This document shows positions 1 to 9,725 of a stretch of 64,000 nt of DNA, piece after piece. Under the pieces are notes generated by a model. The model worked only from the letters and a program-made list of their open reading frames with translations. It was not told the origin of the DNA and did no database searches. Numbering within the stretch: the stretch's first letter is position 1; the number at the start of each line of letters is the position of its first letter. The position numbers and the translations under genes were made by a program. The DNA comes from CAZEAN01 sp964510225 (GTDB lineage: Bacteria; Planctomycetota; Planctomycetia; Isosphaerales; Isosphaeraceae), in assembly GCA_964510225.1 (NCBI GenBank), contig CAZEAN010000009.1, positions 1 to 64,000 of the forward strand. Direction: 5' to 3'.

Positions 1-102
1 CTGCAGACGACCTGTACAGGCGATGTTTAAACAAATCAGCCATTGCCAGGTATTAAAATTGGGCAGCAAGACTATCAAGGCGTATTTAATAAGCCCGATC
101 CG

Positions 103-1419
103 ATGACAAACCCGACTCCGAGAACTCGGAAACTCTCCAGCCAGGATCGACTTCAGAAGCTAAGTTCGATGTGCTCTGCAGATGAGGGAGAGCGCTTGGC
201 TTCTTTAAGTTCGACGAATGGGAACGGTGTTGAGAGAACGACTCACTTTGGGGCTGACCACCGTGAGATCCGCCATCAAACGTCCAGGATGGTCGGTGGC
301 GTTGGAGCGTCATCTGGTTATCAAAAGCTCTCTGGGGATCCTGGGGCACTCAGTGAATCCTTGATCTTAAAGTCCGCCCAACTTGTTCGCCTCTTAGAAG
401 GTCTCCGTGATTTGAAGTTGGCGAAGGAGGGTTCGCTTAAGCTCGATCGATCACGAGTTGACCTGAGGGACCTCCTGGAACGGGCACTCGATTCATCACG
501 AGCAGTCTTCGAAGAGTCAGGCCAGGATCTCAGAGTGAAGTTCAACGAAAGTCCGATTCTGATACAAGCCGATGCTCCACGGATGCTTCAGGCCCTCGGG
601 AGTTTTCTTGTCTACATTGCTCGCAGTGGTTCAAAGACTTCGCATTGGGCATTGGACACACATCAATCCACAACCGAAGTGACGCTCAAGTTTCAAGACG
701 GTCAGAGCAGTGATAAGGCGTTGAGATTGCTCACGCCAAGAGATCAAGATTTCCACGATTTGTCTGGATCAGAACGATCCGAAAGGCTCACGAGAATCGG
801 ATTCAGATTCGCCTCCACGCTTGTCAAGCTTCATGGTGGCCGCCTCCTCGAATATAGATCTCGAGAGGGGAAGACTCAGAAGCTCTTGATTCGACTCCCA
901 CTCGAAGAGTCTCGAGGATCCTCTCCAATCAACTGGACGAGGAAACGCGATCGGCAGATTACGGGAAAGCGGCCCCGACGAGTACTCGTCGTTGATGATG
1001 ATCGCCTTGCGGCAGTGGGCTTAAGCCGTCGAGTTTCACGACTCTCCGAAAGCGCTACGGTGGAGTACACAACGAATCCGCTTGAGGGGCTCGAGATTGC
1101 CGATCGCTTCCGGCCCGAAATTGTTTTCCTCGATATCGAAATGCCTGAGATCAACGGCTTTGAGTTCACGAGACGGTTTCGGGCGAAACCGGAACATCAG
1201 GAAGTATTGATCGTTACCGCGACTGGTTCTGACATCAAGTTGACACCCGAGGAAGCTGCCGTATTGGGGATTGATCACCAACTCTCTAAGCCAGTACGTT
1301 CCAGCGAACTCCAAGAGATTCTCAGTCGGCCCACGCGTCAGAGTGGACCAGATCAAACCCTCTCTCTCTTTGCTGAAGCATCTCGAAGTCAAGTACCGGG
1401 ACCAGTCACGGCTGCCTGA
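103..1419 (+). CDS. Degenerate histidine kinase-like protein with C-terminal receiver domain
   Basis: This looks like a two-component signalling protein. Residues about 295-415 form a response-regulator receiver: an acidic cluster in 'RVLVVDDD', the phospho-acceptor Asp in 'VFLDIEMPEI', the conserved Thr in 'IVTATG' and the Lys in 'LSKPV'. Residues about 85-280 resemble the dimerisation helix and ATPase fold of a histidine kinase ('LLEGLRDLKLAKEG', 'FASTLVKLHGGRL'). The phospho-accepting His box, a proper N box and the glycine-rich G boxes cannot be found, so kinase activity is doubtful. The first ATG is at 103; the frame stays open upstream and a TTG at 43 is possible, neither with a strong ribosome site. 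It lies in tandem with the large hybrid kinase downstream, about 360 bases away. No membrane segment is visible, so it is probably cytoplasmic. Confidence 0.7.
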   Translation: MTNPTPRTRKLSSQDRLQKLSSMCSADEGERLASLSSTNGNGVERTTHFGADHREIRHQTSRMVGGVGASSGYQKLSGDPGALSESLILKSAQLVRLLEGLRDLKLAKEGSLKLDRSRVDLRDLLERALDSSRAVFEESGQDLRVKFNESPILIQADAPRMLQALGSFLVYIARSGSKTSHWALDTHQSTTEVTLKFQDGQSSDKALRLLTPRDQDFHDLSGSERSERLTRIGFRFASTLVKLHGGRLLEYRSREGKTQKLLIRLPLEESRGSSPINWTRKRDRQITGKRPRRVLVVDDDRLAAVGLSRRVSRLSESATVEYTTNPLEGLEIADRFRPEIVFLDIEMPEINGFEFTRRFRAKPEHQEVLIVTATGSDIKLTPEEAAVLGIDHQLSKPVRSSELQEILSRPTRQSGPDQTLSLFAEASRSQVPGPVTAA

Positions 1420-1776
1420 GCCTCTCCCCTGGTAATTTACATCAGCTTCGGCCGTGCTGGTTCCTAATCGGGCCAACATTGTCCAAAGTCAGTGGGGTGG
1501 GTGTCACATTCCAACATCAACACTTTCTGCTGATGTGATTCGATCAGCTATCTTTAGCGAAGATTTTGGGTCAGTTGCTCTTCTCAGCGCAATTGATTCT
1601 TCAATTCATCTAATTTATGCGGGATTGGGCGATTGCTGCTAGCTAAAAAAGGAATAGCGTGGTCTGACGACGAGATGTTAAGGTGCGGGGCGTTCGGGCA
1701 TTGATCCGAGCATGTGGTCCGACTCTTGAAACCGGAGCGGCATCCGTGCTCACTGCGATCGTTAGGAGAGCCCACG
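1420..1776. other. Intergenic gap between two signalling genes
   Basis: About 357 bases with no convincing gene. Short open frames exist on both strands but lack ribosome sites and protein-like composition. The only clear element is the ribosome-binding site AGGAGAG at 1764-1770, serving the ATG at 1777. Confidence 0.5.
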
Positions 1777-4700
1777 ATGCAAGCGCCGTCCGAGAAGGAT
1801 TCGACGGATAATCGCCACTTGGGGCCCGATAATGGCCCCTTGTTGCAAGAAGAGCATCAACAAGGCGACCAGTCAGAACACGATGTGGATGCGGAACCTT
1901 CTTTGTATCGCTTCTATGTCGCTGGGATTGGAGCGTCGGCAGGCGGACTGGAAGCACTCCAGCAGTTCTTTAGAGCAACTTCCCCTCAAACGAACATTGC
2001 GTTTGTCGTCGTTCAGCATCTTTCTCCTGACTTTAAGAGCTTTATGGATGAGATTCTATCGAAGTATACATCTATCCCTATTTGCCGGGTTGAAGACGGG
2101 ATGCAGTTGCAGCCCGATGCGATTTACTTGATTCCACCAAAGAAGCAGATGGTGGTCCGCAACCAGAGTCTTTATTTGACCGACCGGGATCCGCTCTCAC
2201 CTTCGATGGTGATTGATGACTTCTTTTGCTCGCTGGCAGAGGATGCCCGTGATCGTGCGATCGGAATCGTACTCTCAGGTACCGGTACCGACGGTACGAA
2301 GGGAATCATCGACATCCGACGGTACGGTGGAATCACGATCGCCCAGGAGCCTGAGTCGGCGAAGTTTGATGGAATGCCGCGAAGTGCGATAGATACCGGT
2401 GCGATCGATTGCCAGTTGGAGCCGGAGAAAATCGCGAATTTTCTGGCCCGATTTGTTCGTCGAGAATTAAACAATGAGACCACTGATGACATAAAAAAAA
2501 TGTTTGTGCGTCATTGGGGTGCGGATACGATCCTTAGCCTCCTGCAGCGTGAATATGGGATCGACTTCTTAGAGTACAAGCCCGAAACTGTCTCGCGACG
2601 GATTAGTCGGCGGATGCAACTGGCCCAGCTCGATTCGCTCGACAGTTATCGCGATATGCTTGCAGCGAATCGTGAAGAGCTTGAATCGCTCTACAAGGAT
2701 TTGTTGATTGGTGTCACCCGATTCTTTCGGGATGACGCGATGGTCACCGCGCTTGAGGGGAAAATTCTCCTTGGATTGGTGCAAAGTCTTCCCATTGAGG
2801 AAGAGCTCCGGATTTGGATCGCTGGCTGTGCGACCGGTGAAGAGGCCTATTCCTTGGCCATCTTGCTCACGGAAGCCTTTGAGTTCTATGGCGGGGAGCC
2901 CCGATTCCGGATCTTTGCAACTGATATACACCCAAGCTCACTCCATCGCGCTAGCCAAGGGATCTACGACAAAGAGTCATTGTCCGGCGTTAGTCCACAA
3001 CGACTTCAACGCTTCTTTCAGCCTCGGGGTAAGTTCTTTCAAATCTCACAGTCGATCCGGCCTCAGATCGTCTTCTCCCAACATAACCTTCTCCGAGATG
3101 CTCCGTTTACTCAGCTTGATTTGATTAGCTGTCGGAATCTCTTAATCTATCTCCAACCGGAGGCACAGCGTCGCACGCTCGCATCCTTCCATTTCGGTCT
3201 CAAGCTTGGTGGAATCTTAGTCTTGGGTCAGAGTGAGAGTCCGGGCGAGCTTGTCGATGAATTCAATAAGCTAGATTCACACGCCAAAATCTACAGTAAG
3301 CGACGCAACGTTCGACTGATGGGTGACATGCGTCCAAAAGCCGCGATGGGCAATACGCGACGCCCCCAAGCCGTCTCTCGTTCGGTCGAAGCGCCACCGA
3401 CAAGCGTCTATGACAATTTGCTTAGTCAGTTCATGCCCCCAGGGCTCCTGGCCAATGAGCACCGGGAGTTGGTCCACTCGTTTGCCGGTGCGGGACGGTT
3501 CCTTCGACCGCCTGAGGGTCGGTTCACCCGTGATGTCGCAGAAATGGTCGACGACGCGCTGAGACCGGCAATCGTCACTGTGATCCGACAGGCGATCCGT
3601 TCGGGTCAGCAGGTTGCCTATTCCGTTCTTCTTGATGAGAACCGGAGACAGATCCAATTGACGGCGAGCCCGATACCTGATCGTCAGTCGGACTCGACCT
3701 TTTGCCTGGTCATCTTTGAGGAATCGGGCCAGCGAACGAATCAAACTGAGTCTGTCGCATATACCCCAAGAGTCCTAGAGCTTGACGCTTCCCGTTTCGC
3801 AGAACTCGAAGCGGATCTCCGTGACACTCGGGAGAGTCTCCAGTCGACGATTGAAGAGCTAGAAACCAGTAACGAAGAATTACAAGCAACTAATCAGGAA
3901 ATGATTGCGAGTAATGAAGAGCTCCAAAGTGCAAACGAAGAACTTCAATCAGTAAATGAAGAAATCTGTATCGTGAATACAGAATATCAACAAAAGATTG
4001 CTGAACTAAATGAGGTCCGCAATGATTTAAACAACCTCATTATCAGTGCTGATCTTGGAATTGTCTTTCTTGATCGTAAGCGTAACATCCGCCGATTCAC
4101 GCCACGGATCCGTGAATTATTTGACCTCCTTGATCATGACCTGGGACGACCGATCGACGTCTTTCAACACAATCTTGTGGACGTCCCCATTGCGTCGATG
4201 GTCGAGCAAGTGATCGAGTCCAGCGAGCCGATCGAGCGTGAGGTTCAGGACCGTCAAGGAAAGTGCTTCCTCATGCGCGTGCATCCGTACTGCTCGGTAC
4301 TTTCGAACCGGCCCGAGGGATCCGTGATTGCGTTTGTCGATCTTACGAAGGTCAAAGCAATCCAGGGTGACCTGGCACGCAACGAGCTCAGATTTCGGTC
4401 AATAACCGAAGGATTTACGTCGAGCACTTGGAATACAGCTCCAGATGGCGGAGTCTGCGACAATCAACCTTCTTGGGAGAAGCTCACAGGCCAGCGGTCC
4501 GAGGATGCGTTTGGGTATGGCTGGAGCAAGATGATTCACCCAGATCACCGGGATGAACTCGTCGCTAGTTGGCGTCGGTCGACCAAAGCAACGGAGAACT
4601 TTAGAAATCGGACTCTGATCTGGACTCAAGACAGGGATGAATTCCGCTTTAACGATGTCCGGGCGATCCCGATCTTCGATAACGACGGCAACGTCAAGGA

Positions 4701-6306
4701 ATGGTTTGGCCACACTGTCGATGTCCATGATCAAGTAGTTGTAGAGAACGCTGTCCGTGAAAAGGAGGCTCACTTTCGCTGCATTTTCGATACGGGCGCG
4801 GCTGGAATCGCCAGGATTTCGCTTGATCATTCGTTTACCGAATTGAACGATGCGTTTTGCCGGCTTCTTGGCTTTGAGCGAGATGAACTCACCCAGATGA
4901 CATGGCAGGATATCACTCACCCAGAGGATATAGCTCCGGACATGGAATTGGTCGAGCAATTGATCGAAGGTGAAATCCCCTACTACGGACTCGAGAACCG
5001 CTACTTTCGTAAGAATATGACTCTCATCTGGGTCTTCCTCACGGTCTCCTTGGTCCGAGACTCGGAGGGAACGCCCCAATACTTCGTCTGGATCATTCAA
5101 GACATTAGCGAGCGGAAGCGGTTGGAGGAGAAGCTTCGCGAGACCGATCGGCACAAGGATGAATTCCTGGCAATCCTTTCGCACGAACTCCGGAACCCGT
5201 TAACGGCGATCGCTCAGGCCGCTGAATTGATCGGCGACCAACGACTTGGACCTGCCGATATCGCGTTGTCACGAGAGATCGTGCAGGATCAGAGCCAACA
5301 TCTTAGTCGACTCCTCGATGACCTCTTGGATGTTGCTCGGCTCTCCCAAGGTGTCTTGACCTTAAAGCGATCTCCGACCGAGATCAAAGGGATCTGCAAG
5401 GAAGTTCTCAAGTCGAATCGTCGAGTCTCAGAAGCAAGAGAGATTACGGTCGAGGTTCTTCATGATGATCAGCCGCTCTACGTCGATGGTGATCCGGTCC
5501 GCCTCCGCCAGATTCAAGACAACTTGGTTGGAAACGCTTTGAAGTATACCCCTCGCAATGGAAGGATATCGGTCGAAATCGTCGCAGAGGGAGCGGAAGT
5601 TGTCTTCCGAGTAACCGACAATGGCAAAGGGATCTCTCGGGCAGATCTTCCTAGGATCTTTGATCCCTTCTTTCGGAACGACCAACAGCGCGAAATGCAG
5701 TATGTCTCGCAAGAACCCGAGCTTGAGGATCAGGGGCTTGGCGTTGGGCTTACCCTTGTTCGGGCGCTCGTGGACCTCCATGGTGGGCGCGTCGACGTCG
5801 AAAGTGAGGGCCTCGGTCTAGGCAGCACGTTCGAGGTTCGATTGCCCCAGATCGAGAGTCCTGAGCAGGCCCCTGAAGAAGAATTTGTCGAGTCGGAACA
5901 AACGCCCGAAGCTCGACTGGTCGTGGTTGAAGATAATCTCCAGGCGCTCCAGATGTTTGAATTAGCGCTCCGTCTTGAAGGCCATCACGTCCATCTCGCT
6001 GGTAACGGAACGGACGGCCTCAATCTCATTAAGCAAGTTCGCCCAGAGATTGCCTTCATCGACATCGGACTCCCCTTGATGGACGGGTGTGAAGTTGCTC
6101 GTGCCGTTCGTGCGCTCCCGACGTTAAACGCGGTTTATCTTGTGGCGATTACGGGCTACGGCCAGCCACAAGATCGTGTAGGAATGATCGCGGCAGGCTT
6201 TGATGAACTCTTAATCAAGCCGATTCGTCCCCAAGACTTGGCGACGTGCATCCGCCGACACATGACTCGATTGGGCAGATCGACTGAGGCAAACTCGTCC
6301 TCGTAA
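1777..6306 (+). CDS. CheB-CheR-PAS hybrid histidine kinase with receiver domain
   Basis: A cytoplasmic signalling protein of about 1509 residues. Domains in order: a CheB-type methylesterase (about 45-235; nucleophile Ser in 'GIGASAGGL', His in 'VVQHLS', Asp in 'GTDGTKGI'); a CheR methyltransferase (about 250-500; SAM motif 'WIAGCATGEEAYSLA', then 'CRNLLIYL'); a long Glu-rich coiled coil (about 670-750) with repeats of 'NEELQ'; three PAS-like segments (about 750-1115); a kinase core with H box 'ILSHELRNPL' near 1134, N box 'DNLVGNALKYTP' and G boxes 'DNGKGIS' and 'GLGVGLTL'; and a C-terminal receiver (about 1380-1505) with 'FIDIGLP' and 'LIKPI'. CheB/CheR/PAS/kinase fusions are a known family, often outside classical chemotaxis. 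The start is fixed by AGGAGAG six bases before the ATG; a GTG at 1714 is less likely. No receptor gene is nearby, so the input signal is unknown. Confidence 0.95.
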   Translation: MQAPSEKDSTDNRHLGPDNGPLLQEEHQQGDQSEHDVDAEPSLYRFYVAGIGASAGGLEALQQFFRATSPQTNIAFVVVQHLSPDFKSFMDEILSKYTSIPICRVEDGMQLQPDAIYLIPPKKQMVVRNQSLYLTDRDPLSPSMVIDDFFCSLAEDARDRAIGIVLSGTGTDGTKGIIDIRRYGGITIAQEPESAKFDGMPRSAIDTGAIDCQLEPEKIANFLARFVRRELNNETTDDIKKMFVRHWGADTILSLLQREYGIDFLEYKPETVSRRISRRMQLAQLDSLDSYRDMLAANREELESLYKDLLIGVTRFFRDDAMVTALEGKILLGLVQSLPIEEELRIWIAGCATGEEAYSLAILLTEAFEFYGGEPRFRIFATDIHPSSLHRASQGIYDKESLSGVSPQRLQRFFQPRGKFFQISQSIRPQIVFSQHNLLRDAPFTQLDLISCRNLLIYLQPEAQRRTLASFHFGLKLGGILVLGQSESPGELVDEFNKLDSHAKIYSKRRNVRLMGDMRPKAAMGNTRRPQAVSRSVEAPPTSVYDNLLSQFMPPGLLANEHRELVHSFAGAGRFLRPPEGRFTRDVAEMVDDALRPAIVTVIRQAIRSGQQVAYSVLLDENRRQIQLTASPIPDRQSDSTFCLVIFEESGQRTNQTESVAYTPRVLELDASRFAELEADLRDTRESLQSTIEELETSNEELQATNQEMIASNEELQSANEELQSVNEEICIVNTEYQQKIAELNEVRNDLNNLIISADLGIVFLDRKRNIRRFTPRIRELFDLLDHDLGRPIDVFQHNLVDVPIASMVEQVIESSEPIEREVQDRQGKCFLMRVHPYCSVLSNRPEGSVIAFVDLTKVKAIQGDLARNELRFRSITEGFTSSTWNTAPDGGVCDNQPSWEKLTGQRSEDAFGYGWSKMIHPDHRDELVASWRRSTKATENFRNRTLIWTQDRDEFRFNDVRAIPIFDNDGNVKEWFGHTVDVHDQVVVENAVREKEAHFRCIFDTGAAGIARISLDHSFTELNDAFCRLLGFERDELTQMTWQDITHPEDIAPDMELVEQLIEGEIPYYGLENRYFRKNMTLIWVFLTVSLVRDSEGTPQYFVWIIQDISERKRLEEKLRETDRHKDEFLAILSHELRNPLTAIAQAAELIGDQRLGPADIALSREIVQDQSQHLSRLLDDLLDVARLSQGVLTLKRSPTEIKGICKEVLKSNRRVSEAREITVEVLHDDQPLYVDGDPVRLRQIQDNLVGNALKYTPRNGRISVEIVAEGAEVVFRVTDNGKGISRADLPRIFDPFFRNDQQREMQYVSQEPELEDQGLGVGLTLVRALVDLHGGRVDVESEGLGLGSTFEVRLPQIESPEQAPEEEFVESEQTPEARLVVVEDNLQALQMFELALRLEGHHVHLAGNGTDGLNLIKQVRPEIAFIDIGLPLMDGCEVARAVRALPTLNAVYLVAITGYGQPQDRVGMIAAGFDELLIKPIRPQDLATCIRRHMTRLGRSTEANSSS

Positions 6307-6321
6307 ATCCGGATCTTCGAG

Positions 6322-6495
6322 ATGGAGTCGGGGCACAAGGTGATGGCTGTGATCACGCACGGGAACACGATCACTCGCGCCGCGTTTAGACTCGATGGCA
6401 GTCTCTTCCTCTACGGATCGCCCGACGGCACGGTCCGGCCTTGGTCCGTCCCCGAGAGCGAACCCGTCGTGAGCCAGAGGGTCTTTGGATCCTGA
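6322..6495 (+). pseudogene. WD40-repeat gene remnant
   Basis: A 57-codon open stretch encodes one recognisable WD40-type blade, including 'DGSLFLYGSPDGTVRPWSV' (strand, turn, Asp-Gly-Thr-Val, Trp). A true WD40 protein needs several blades, and no others are found on either side before the oxidase gene at 6787. It is read here as the tail of a decayed beta-propeller gene. No ribosome site precedes its ATG. A second short frame at about 6586-6683 may be another relic but shows nothing recognisable. Confidence 0.45.
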
Positions 6496-6786
6496 AAATC
6501 GAGTAGAAACAGTACGATTCCCGTACGATTCTTGGGAGAAAACGAGAGGAATTGTACCGATCTCTCACCTGGAACAGACCGACGATGCCTCGGCCCGCGG
6601 AGTTCAGTACGTTCGGTTTGATGATCGACGATGGCAAGGATGGGCCCATCGAACTCGAAGTTGATTCGATCAGCGTTTACTGAAGTGACTCCCAGAGTGG
6701 GGGCTCCCCGTTCCTCGATCGAGCCGGTACAACGATCTTTAGAGAGTCCGCACTTCAATTGTCGTTGTCGGAGGATCGGAGGAATC

Positions 6787-7941
6787 ATGTCGCGCAGCGT
6801 CGGCCACCCAGACGTGGTCATCGTTGGCGGTGGTGTCATCGGGTTGTCGATTGCCTACGGGTTCACGATCGAGGGCTTCCGTCCCGTAGTCCTCGATCGT
6901 CGCGAACCGGGTAAGGAGGCGAGCTGGGCTGGCGCCGGGATCATCGCTCCTGGTTCCAGCCGTCCTTCCAAGCTTCCGATGGGTCAGTTACGGACCAGAT
7001 CGGCCCAGCTTCACGCCGATTGGGCAACGGCTCTCCTCGAAGAAACCGGAATTGATAATGGCTATCGGATGACGGGGTCCGTCGATGTCGCGTTCAACGA
7101 TAAAGAGGACAACGATCTCCGCGCCAATGCGGGGCGTTGGCGTAACGAGGAGATCGCCTTCGAACGCCTTGAACCCCGCGATTTCGCGCGAGTCGAACCG
7201 TCACTGAATCCGGAAATTAAGTCCGCCTACTTTGTGCCCGGCCGTGCCCAGATCCGTAATCCTCGGCACCTGAAGGCACTCACTGCCGCGATCGAGCGCC
7301 GAGGTGGTATCATCCGACCTGGTCTCCCCTGCATTGGTTTTGAGATCAATCGAGGACGACTCGAAGGCGTTCGGACCAGTTCGGGGCTGATCCCTTGTAA
7401 GCTGGCGGTGGTCTCCGCAGGACCTTGGTCAGAGTCGCTCCTTGCGACTGCAGACGTCAAGCTCGCGACCCCCCCCGTCAAGGGTGAGATTATCTTGTTA
7501 AAATCGGAACGGGTTCGACTCCGGCGGATTATCGAGTGGGAGAAACACTACATCGTGCCACGAGACGACGGACTCGTACTGGTCGGGGCGACTGAGGTAG
7601 AGTCCGGCTTCGACTCACGGCCAACCGCGTCGGGAACACGCGAGCTTTTAAACGTTGCACTCAAACTGTGTCCCGGTCTCGCCGACGCGATCTTCGAGGA
7701 CTCCTGGGCTGGTCTTCGACCAGGAGGTATTGATAATCGACCTTACATCGGTCGCGCTCCTGGTCTCGAGGGCTTAATCATCGCCACCGGTCATCGTCGG
7801 GCAGGTCTCCAACTCTCGCCTGCAACGGCCGAACTCGTCGTCAATTTGATTCTGGGCCGCGAGAACGCAATTGCGCTTGATCAGTTCCTCCCAAGTCGTT
7901 CTGGGCCGATCTATCCGGAATCGGAGCCATTTCGTTCGTGA
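6787..7941 (+). CDS. thiO: FAD-dependent glycine oxidase-like protein (ThiO family)
   Basis: A protein of about 384 residues of the D-amino-acid oxidase superfamily. It opens with the dinucleotide-binding motif 'VVIVGGGVIGLSIAYG' for FAD. The C-terminal part 'RPGGIDNRPYIGRAPG' followed by 'GHRRAGLQLSPATAELV' is typical of ThiO, which oxidises glycine to iminoglycine for the thiazole ring of thiamine. The closest alternatives are sarcosine oxidase-like or other deaminating DAO enzymes. No other thiamine genes lie beside it, so the pathway assignment rests on similarity only. The start is set by GGAGG four bases before the ATG at 6787; the in-frame extension back to 6631 looks non-coding. Expected to be cytoplasmic. 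The TPR gene follows after 40 bases and may be co-transcribed. Confidence 0.82.
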   Translation: MSRSVGHPDVVIVGGGVIGLSIAYGFTIEGFRPVVLDRREPGKEASWAGAGIIAPGSSRPSKLPMGQLRTRSAQLHADWATALLEETGIDNGYRMTGSVDVAFNDKEDNDLRANAGRWRNEEIAFERLEPRDFARVEPSLNPEIKSAYFVPGRAQIRNPRHLKALTAAIERRGGIIRPGLPCIGFEINRGRLEGVRTSSGLIPCKLAVVSAGPWSESLLATADVKLATPPVKGEIILLKSERVRLRRIIEWEKHYIVPRDDGLVLVGATEVESGFDSRPTASGTRELLNVALKLCPGLADAIFEDSWAGLRPGGIDNRPYIGRAPGLEGLIIATGHRRAGLQLSPATAELVVNLILGRENAIALDQFLPSRSGPIYPESEPFRS

Positions 7942-7981
7942 GGTCAGCAGCTTATGGAGTTCTCGGCATGAATAAGGGGTT

Positions 7982-9262
7982 GTGACGGTGCAAGTGAGTC
8001 ATCGCGTCGTTGGCTTTATTGGGTTAGGCCTCGTGATTCTGGTAGGGCCGTCGGTCTACTTCACATGGGAGAACTCTCGGAAACAGGCGGTTAAGGACCT
8101 CACCGCGGAAGCGAGGCGACTGATCGACGAGGGAAATCCCGAAGCTGCCCAGCCGATCCTCGCAGAACTTATTAAGGCAGAGCCTGATTCTGCTGAGGCG
8201 GCCTTCCTGGTCGCCAAGGGAGCCCTCAGACTCGGGATGCTCGACCAAGGAGTCGCTGGCCTCGATCGGGCCTTGGCGTTGGGCTTCGACCGCGATTTCG
8301 TCGATCGTGAGCGTGCCCTGCTCTATGTCAGCCTCGGTCGTCATGAAGAGGCGGAACCGATCCTCCGAAGGCTTGGTCTCCAATCAACACTTGAAAACCC
8401 TGACCTTGAAGTGGACCAAGCCCTCGTCCGTTGCCTCTTGGAGACCTTCCAGATCCGCGACGCCAGGATTGCGGTTGATGATTGGATCAGCCATGATCCT
8501 GAGAATCCCGACCCGTACTATTGGCGTGCTGAAATCGAGACGCGATCCGATGTGAGTGCTAGCGATCTAATTAGTGATTATGAAGAAGCGCTCCGTCTTG
8601 ATCCCGCGCATCGCAACGCAAAACACGGGCTCGCTGATAAACTGCTGGCAATCCATAAGTACGAGTCGGCGCGTGACCTTTTCGAGTCGTTGCTCGACCA
8701 GAATCCTGAAGACCTTGTCGCGATGATCGGGCTCGGTCGAGCACTCGCTGGGCTCGGCTCGGAATCGTCCGCAGCCGACTGGTTCCAGCGTGCCGCTACA
8801 CTCGATCCAGCGAATCCAGAACCACTCATCCAGGTCTCGAAGATTGAATTCCGGCAAGGGCGACTGGAATCAGCACTCAAGCGACTGGATCGAGCGGTTG
8901 AACTTGCTCCGTTCGAAGCCGAGGCCCACTATCAGCGAAACCTTGTCCTGACAAGGCTCGGACGAACCTCTGAGGCCGAAGAAGCGCGTGAACGCGCCGT
9001 CGTTCTTCAAGAGGATCAGAACCAGATCACCGACCTCATGGAGCGGCTCTACGGCCGGCCCCATGACCTCAGATTGCAACTCGAAGCGGCCCGTTGGTTC
9101 TTTCGAAACGGTCGGCCTGAAGAAGGTATCCGATGGGCAAAAAAGATCGTCTCTGACTCTCCGGAGCATCCTGAAGCCAACCGCCTGCTCGCCCAGCACT
9201 ATCGGGAAATCGGTGAGGATGGACTCGCAAACTTTCACCGACTTCAGGCGGGAAAAGACTAG
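7982..9262 (+). CDS. Membrane-anchored TPR-repeat protein
   Basis: A 426-residue protein with one N-terminal membrane helix ('VVGFIGLGLVILVG' onward) followed by tetratricopeptide repeats filling the rest. Repeat hallmarks include 'PEAAQPILAELIKAEPDSAEAAF', where Ala, Leu and Pro fall at TPR spacing, and 'EALRLDPAHRNAKHGLADKL'. TPRs are protein-binding scaffolds; the partner is unknown. The helix implies the repeats sit outside the cytoplasm. The start is a GTG at 7982 or a second GTG at 7988; AAGGGG at 7974-7979 is spaced better for 7988. It follows the oxidase gene by 40 bases. Confidence 0.85.
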   Translation: MTVQVSHRVVGFIGLGLVILVGPSVYFTWENSRKQAVKDLTAEARRLIDEGNPEAAQPILAELIKAEPDSAEAAFLVAKGALRLGMLDQGVAGLDRALALGFDRDFVDRERALLYVSLGRHEEAEPILRRLGLQSTLENPDLEVDQALVRCLLETFQIRDARIAVDDWISHDPENPDPYYWRAEIETRSDVSASDLISDYEEALRLDPAHRNAKHGLADKLLAIHKYESARDLFESLLDQNPEDLVAMIGLGRALAGLGSESSAADWFQRAATLDPANPEPLIQVSKIEFRQGRLESALKRLDRAVELAPFEAEAHYQRNLVLTRLGRTSEAEEARERAVVLQEDQNQITDLMERLYGRPHDLRLQLEAARWFFRNGRPEEGIRWAKKIVSDSPEHPEANRLLAQHYREIGEDGLANFHRLQAGKD

Positions 9263-9725
9263 AAGTCACAGATGGTCGTTTGAGACGTATAGTTTCCTTG
9301 GTAGAGGTATCGGCAAGAATTCCTCCCCACAATGTGCTCCAACAATTGATCTTCGATGATTTAGATCAGGAGCCCACAGATCAAACACATATTGAAGTAC
9401 CGAACATTCCTCCTCTTCAGACTTTCGATTCCTGCTCACGCAGATTATACTTGAATAGCCCACCCAAGTTCATGGACGAATTGAGCCATGAAGTGTCAAG
9501 TGATTCCGGTGCTAAACTCACTGTACCGGGTCGCCGAGTCTTTCGGAGAAAGGCTTGTTTTGATCCCTTGGCATTGATCCCTACCAGCACAAGCCAGAGC
9601 GGTATTGATTCAGGTGGTACCCTGGTAATGTTGGCAAGCGGATCTTCAACGTTTCGTACCACCGCCCGATCTTTTTCGTCCCATGTCACTTCGATTCCAC
9701 CAGATTCTTAGGAGTTCCTGATCTT
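9263..9725. other. Intergenic gap before the DUF1559 gene
   Basis: 463 bases without a supported gene. Open frames of 90-143 codons occur on both strands here, but none has a recognisable domain or strong ribosome site. AGGAG at 9710-9714 probably serves the next gene. Confidence 0.45.

Noticed and set aside
43..102. TTG at 43 as start of the first gene
   Set aside because: No ribosome site and the added residues are not conserved-looking; ATG 103 kept, with the uncertainty noted.
9280..9711. 143-codon plus-strand and 90-codon minus-strand open frames before the DUF1559 gene
   Set aside because: No domain, no good ribosome site, and each is mirrored by a frame on the opposite strand.
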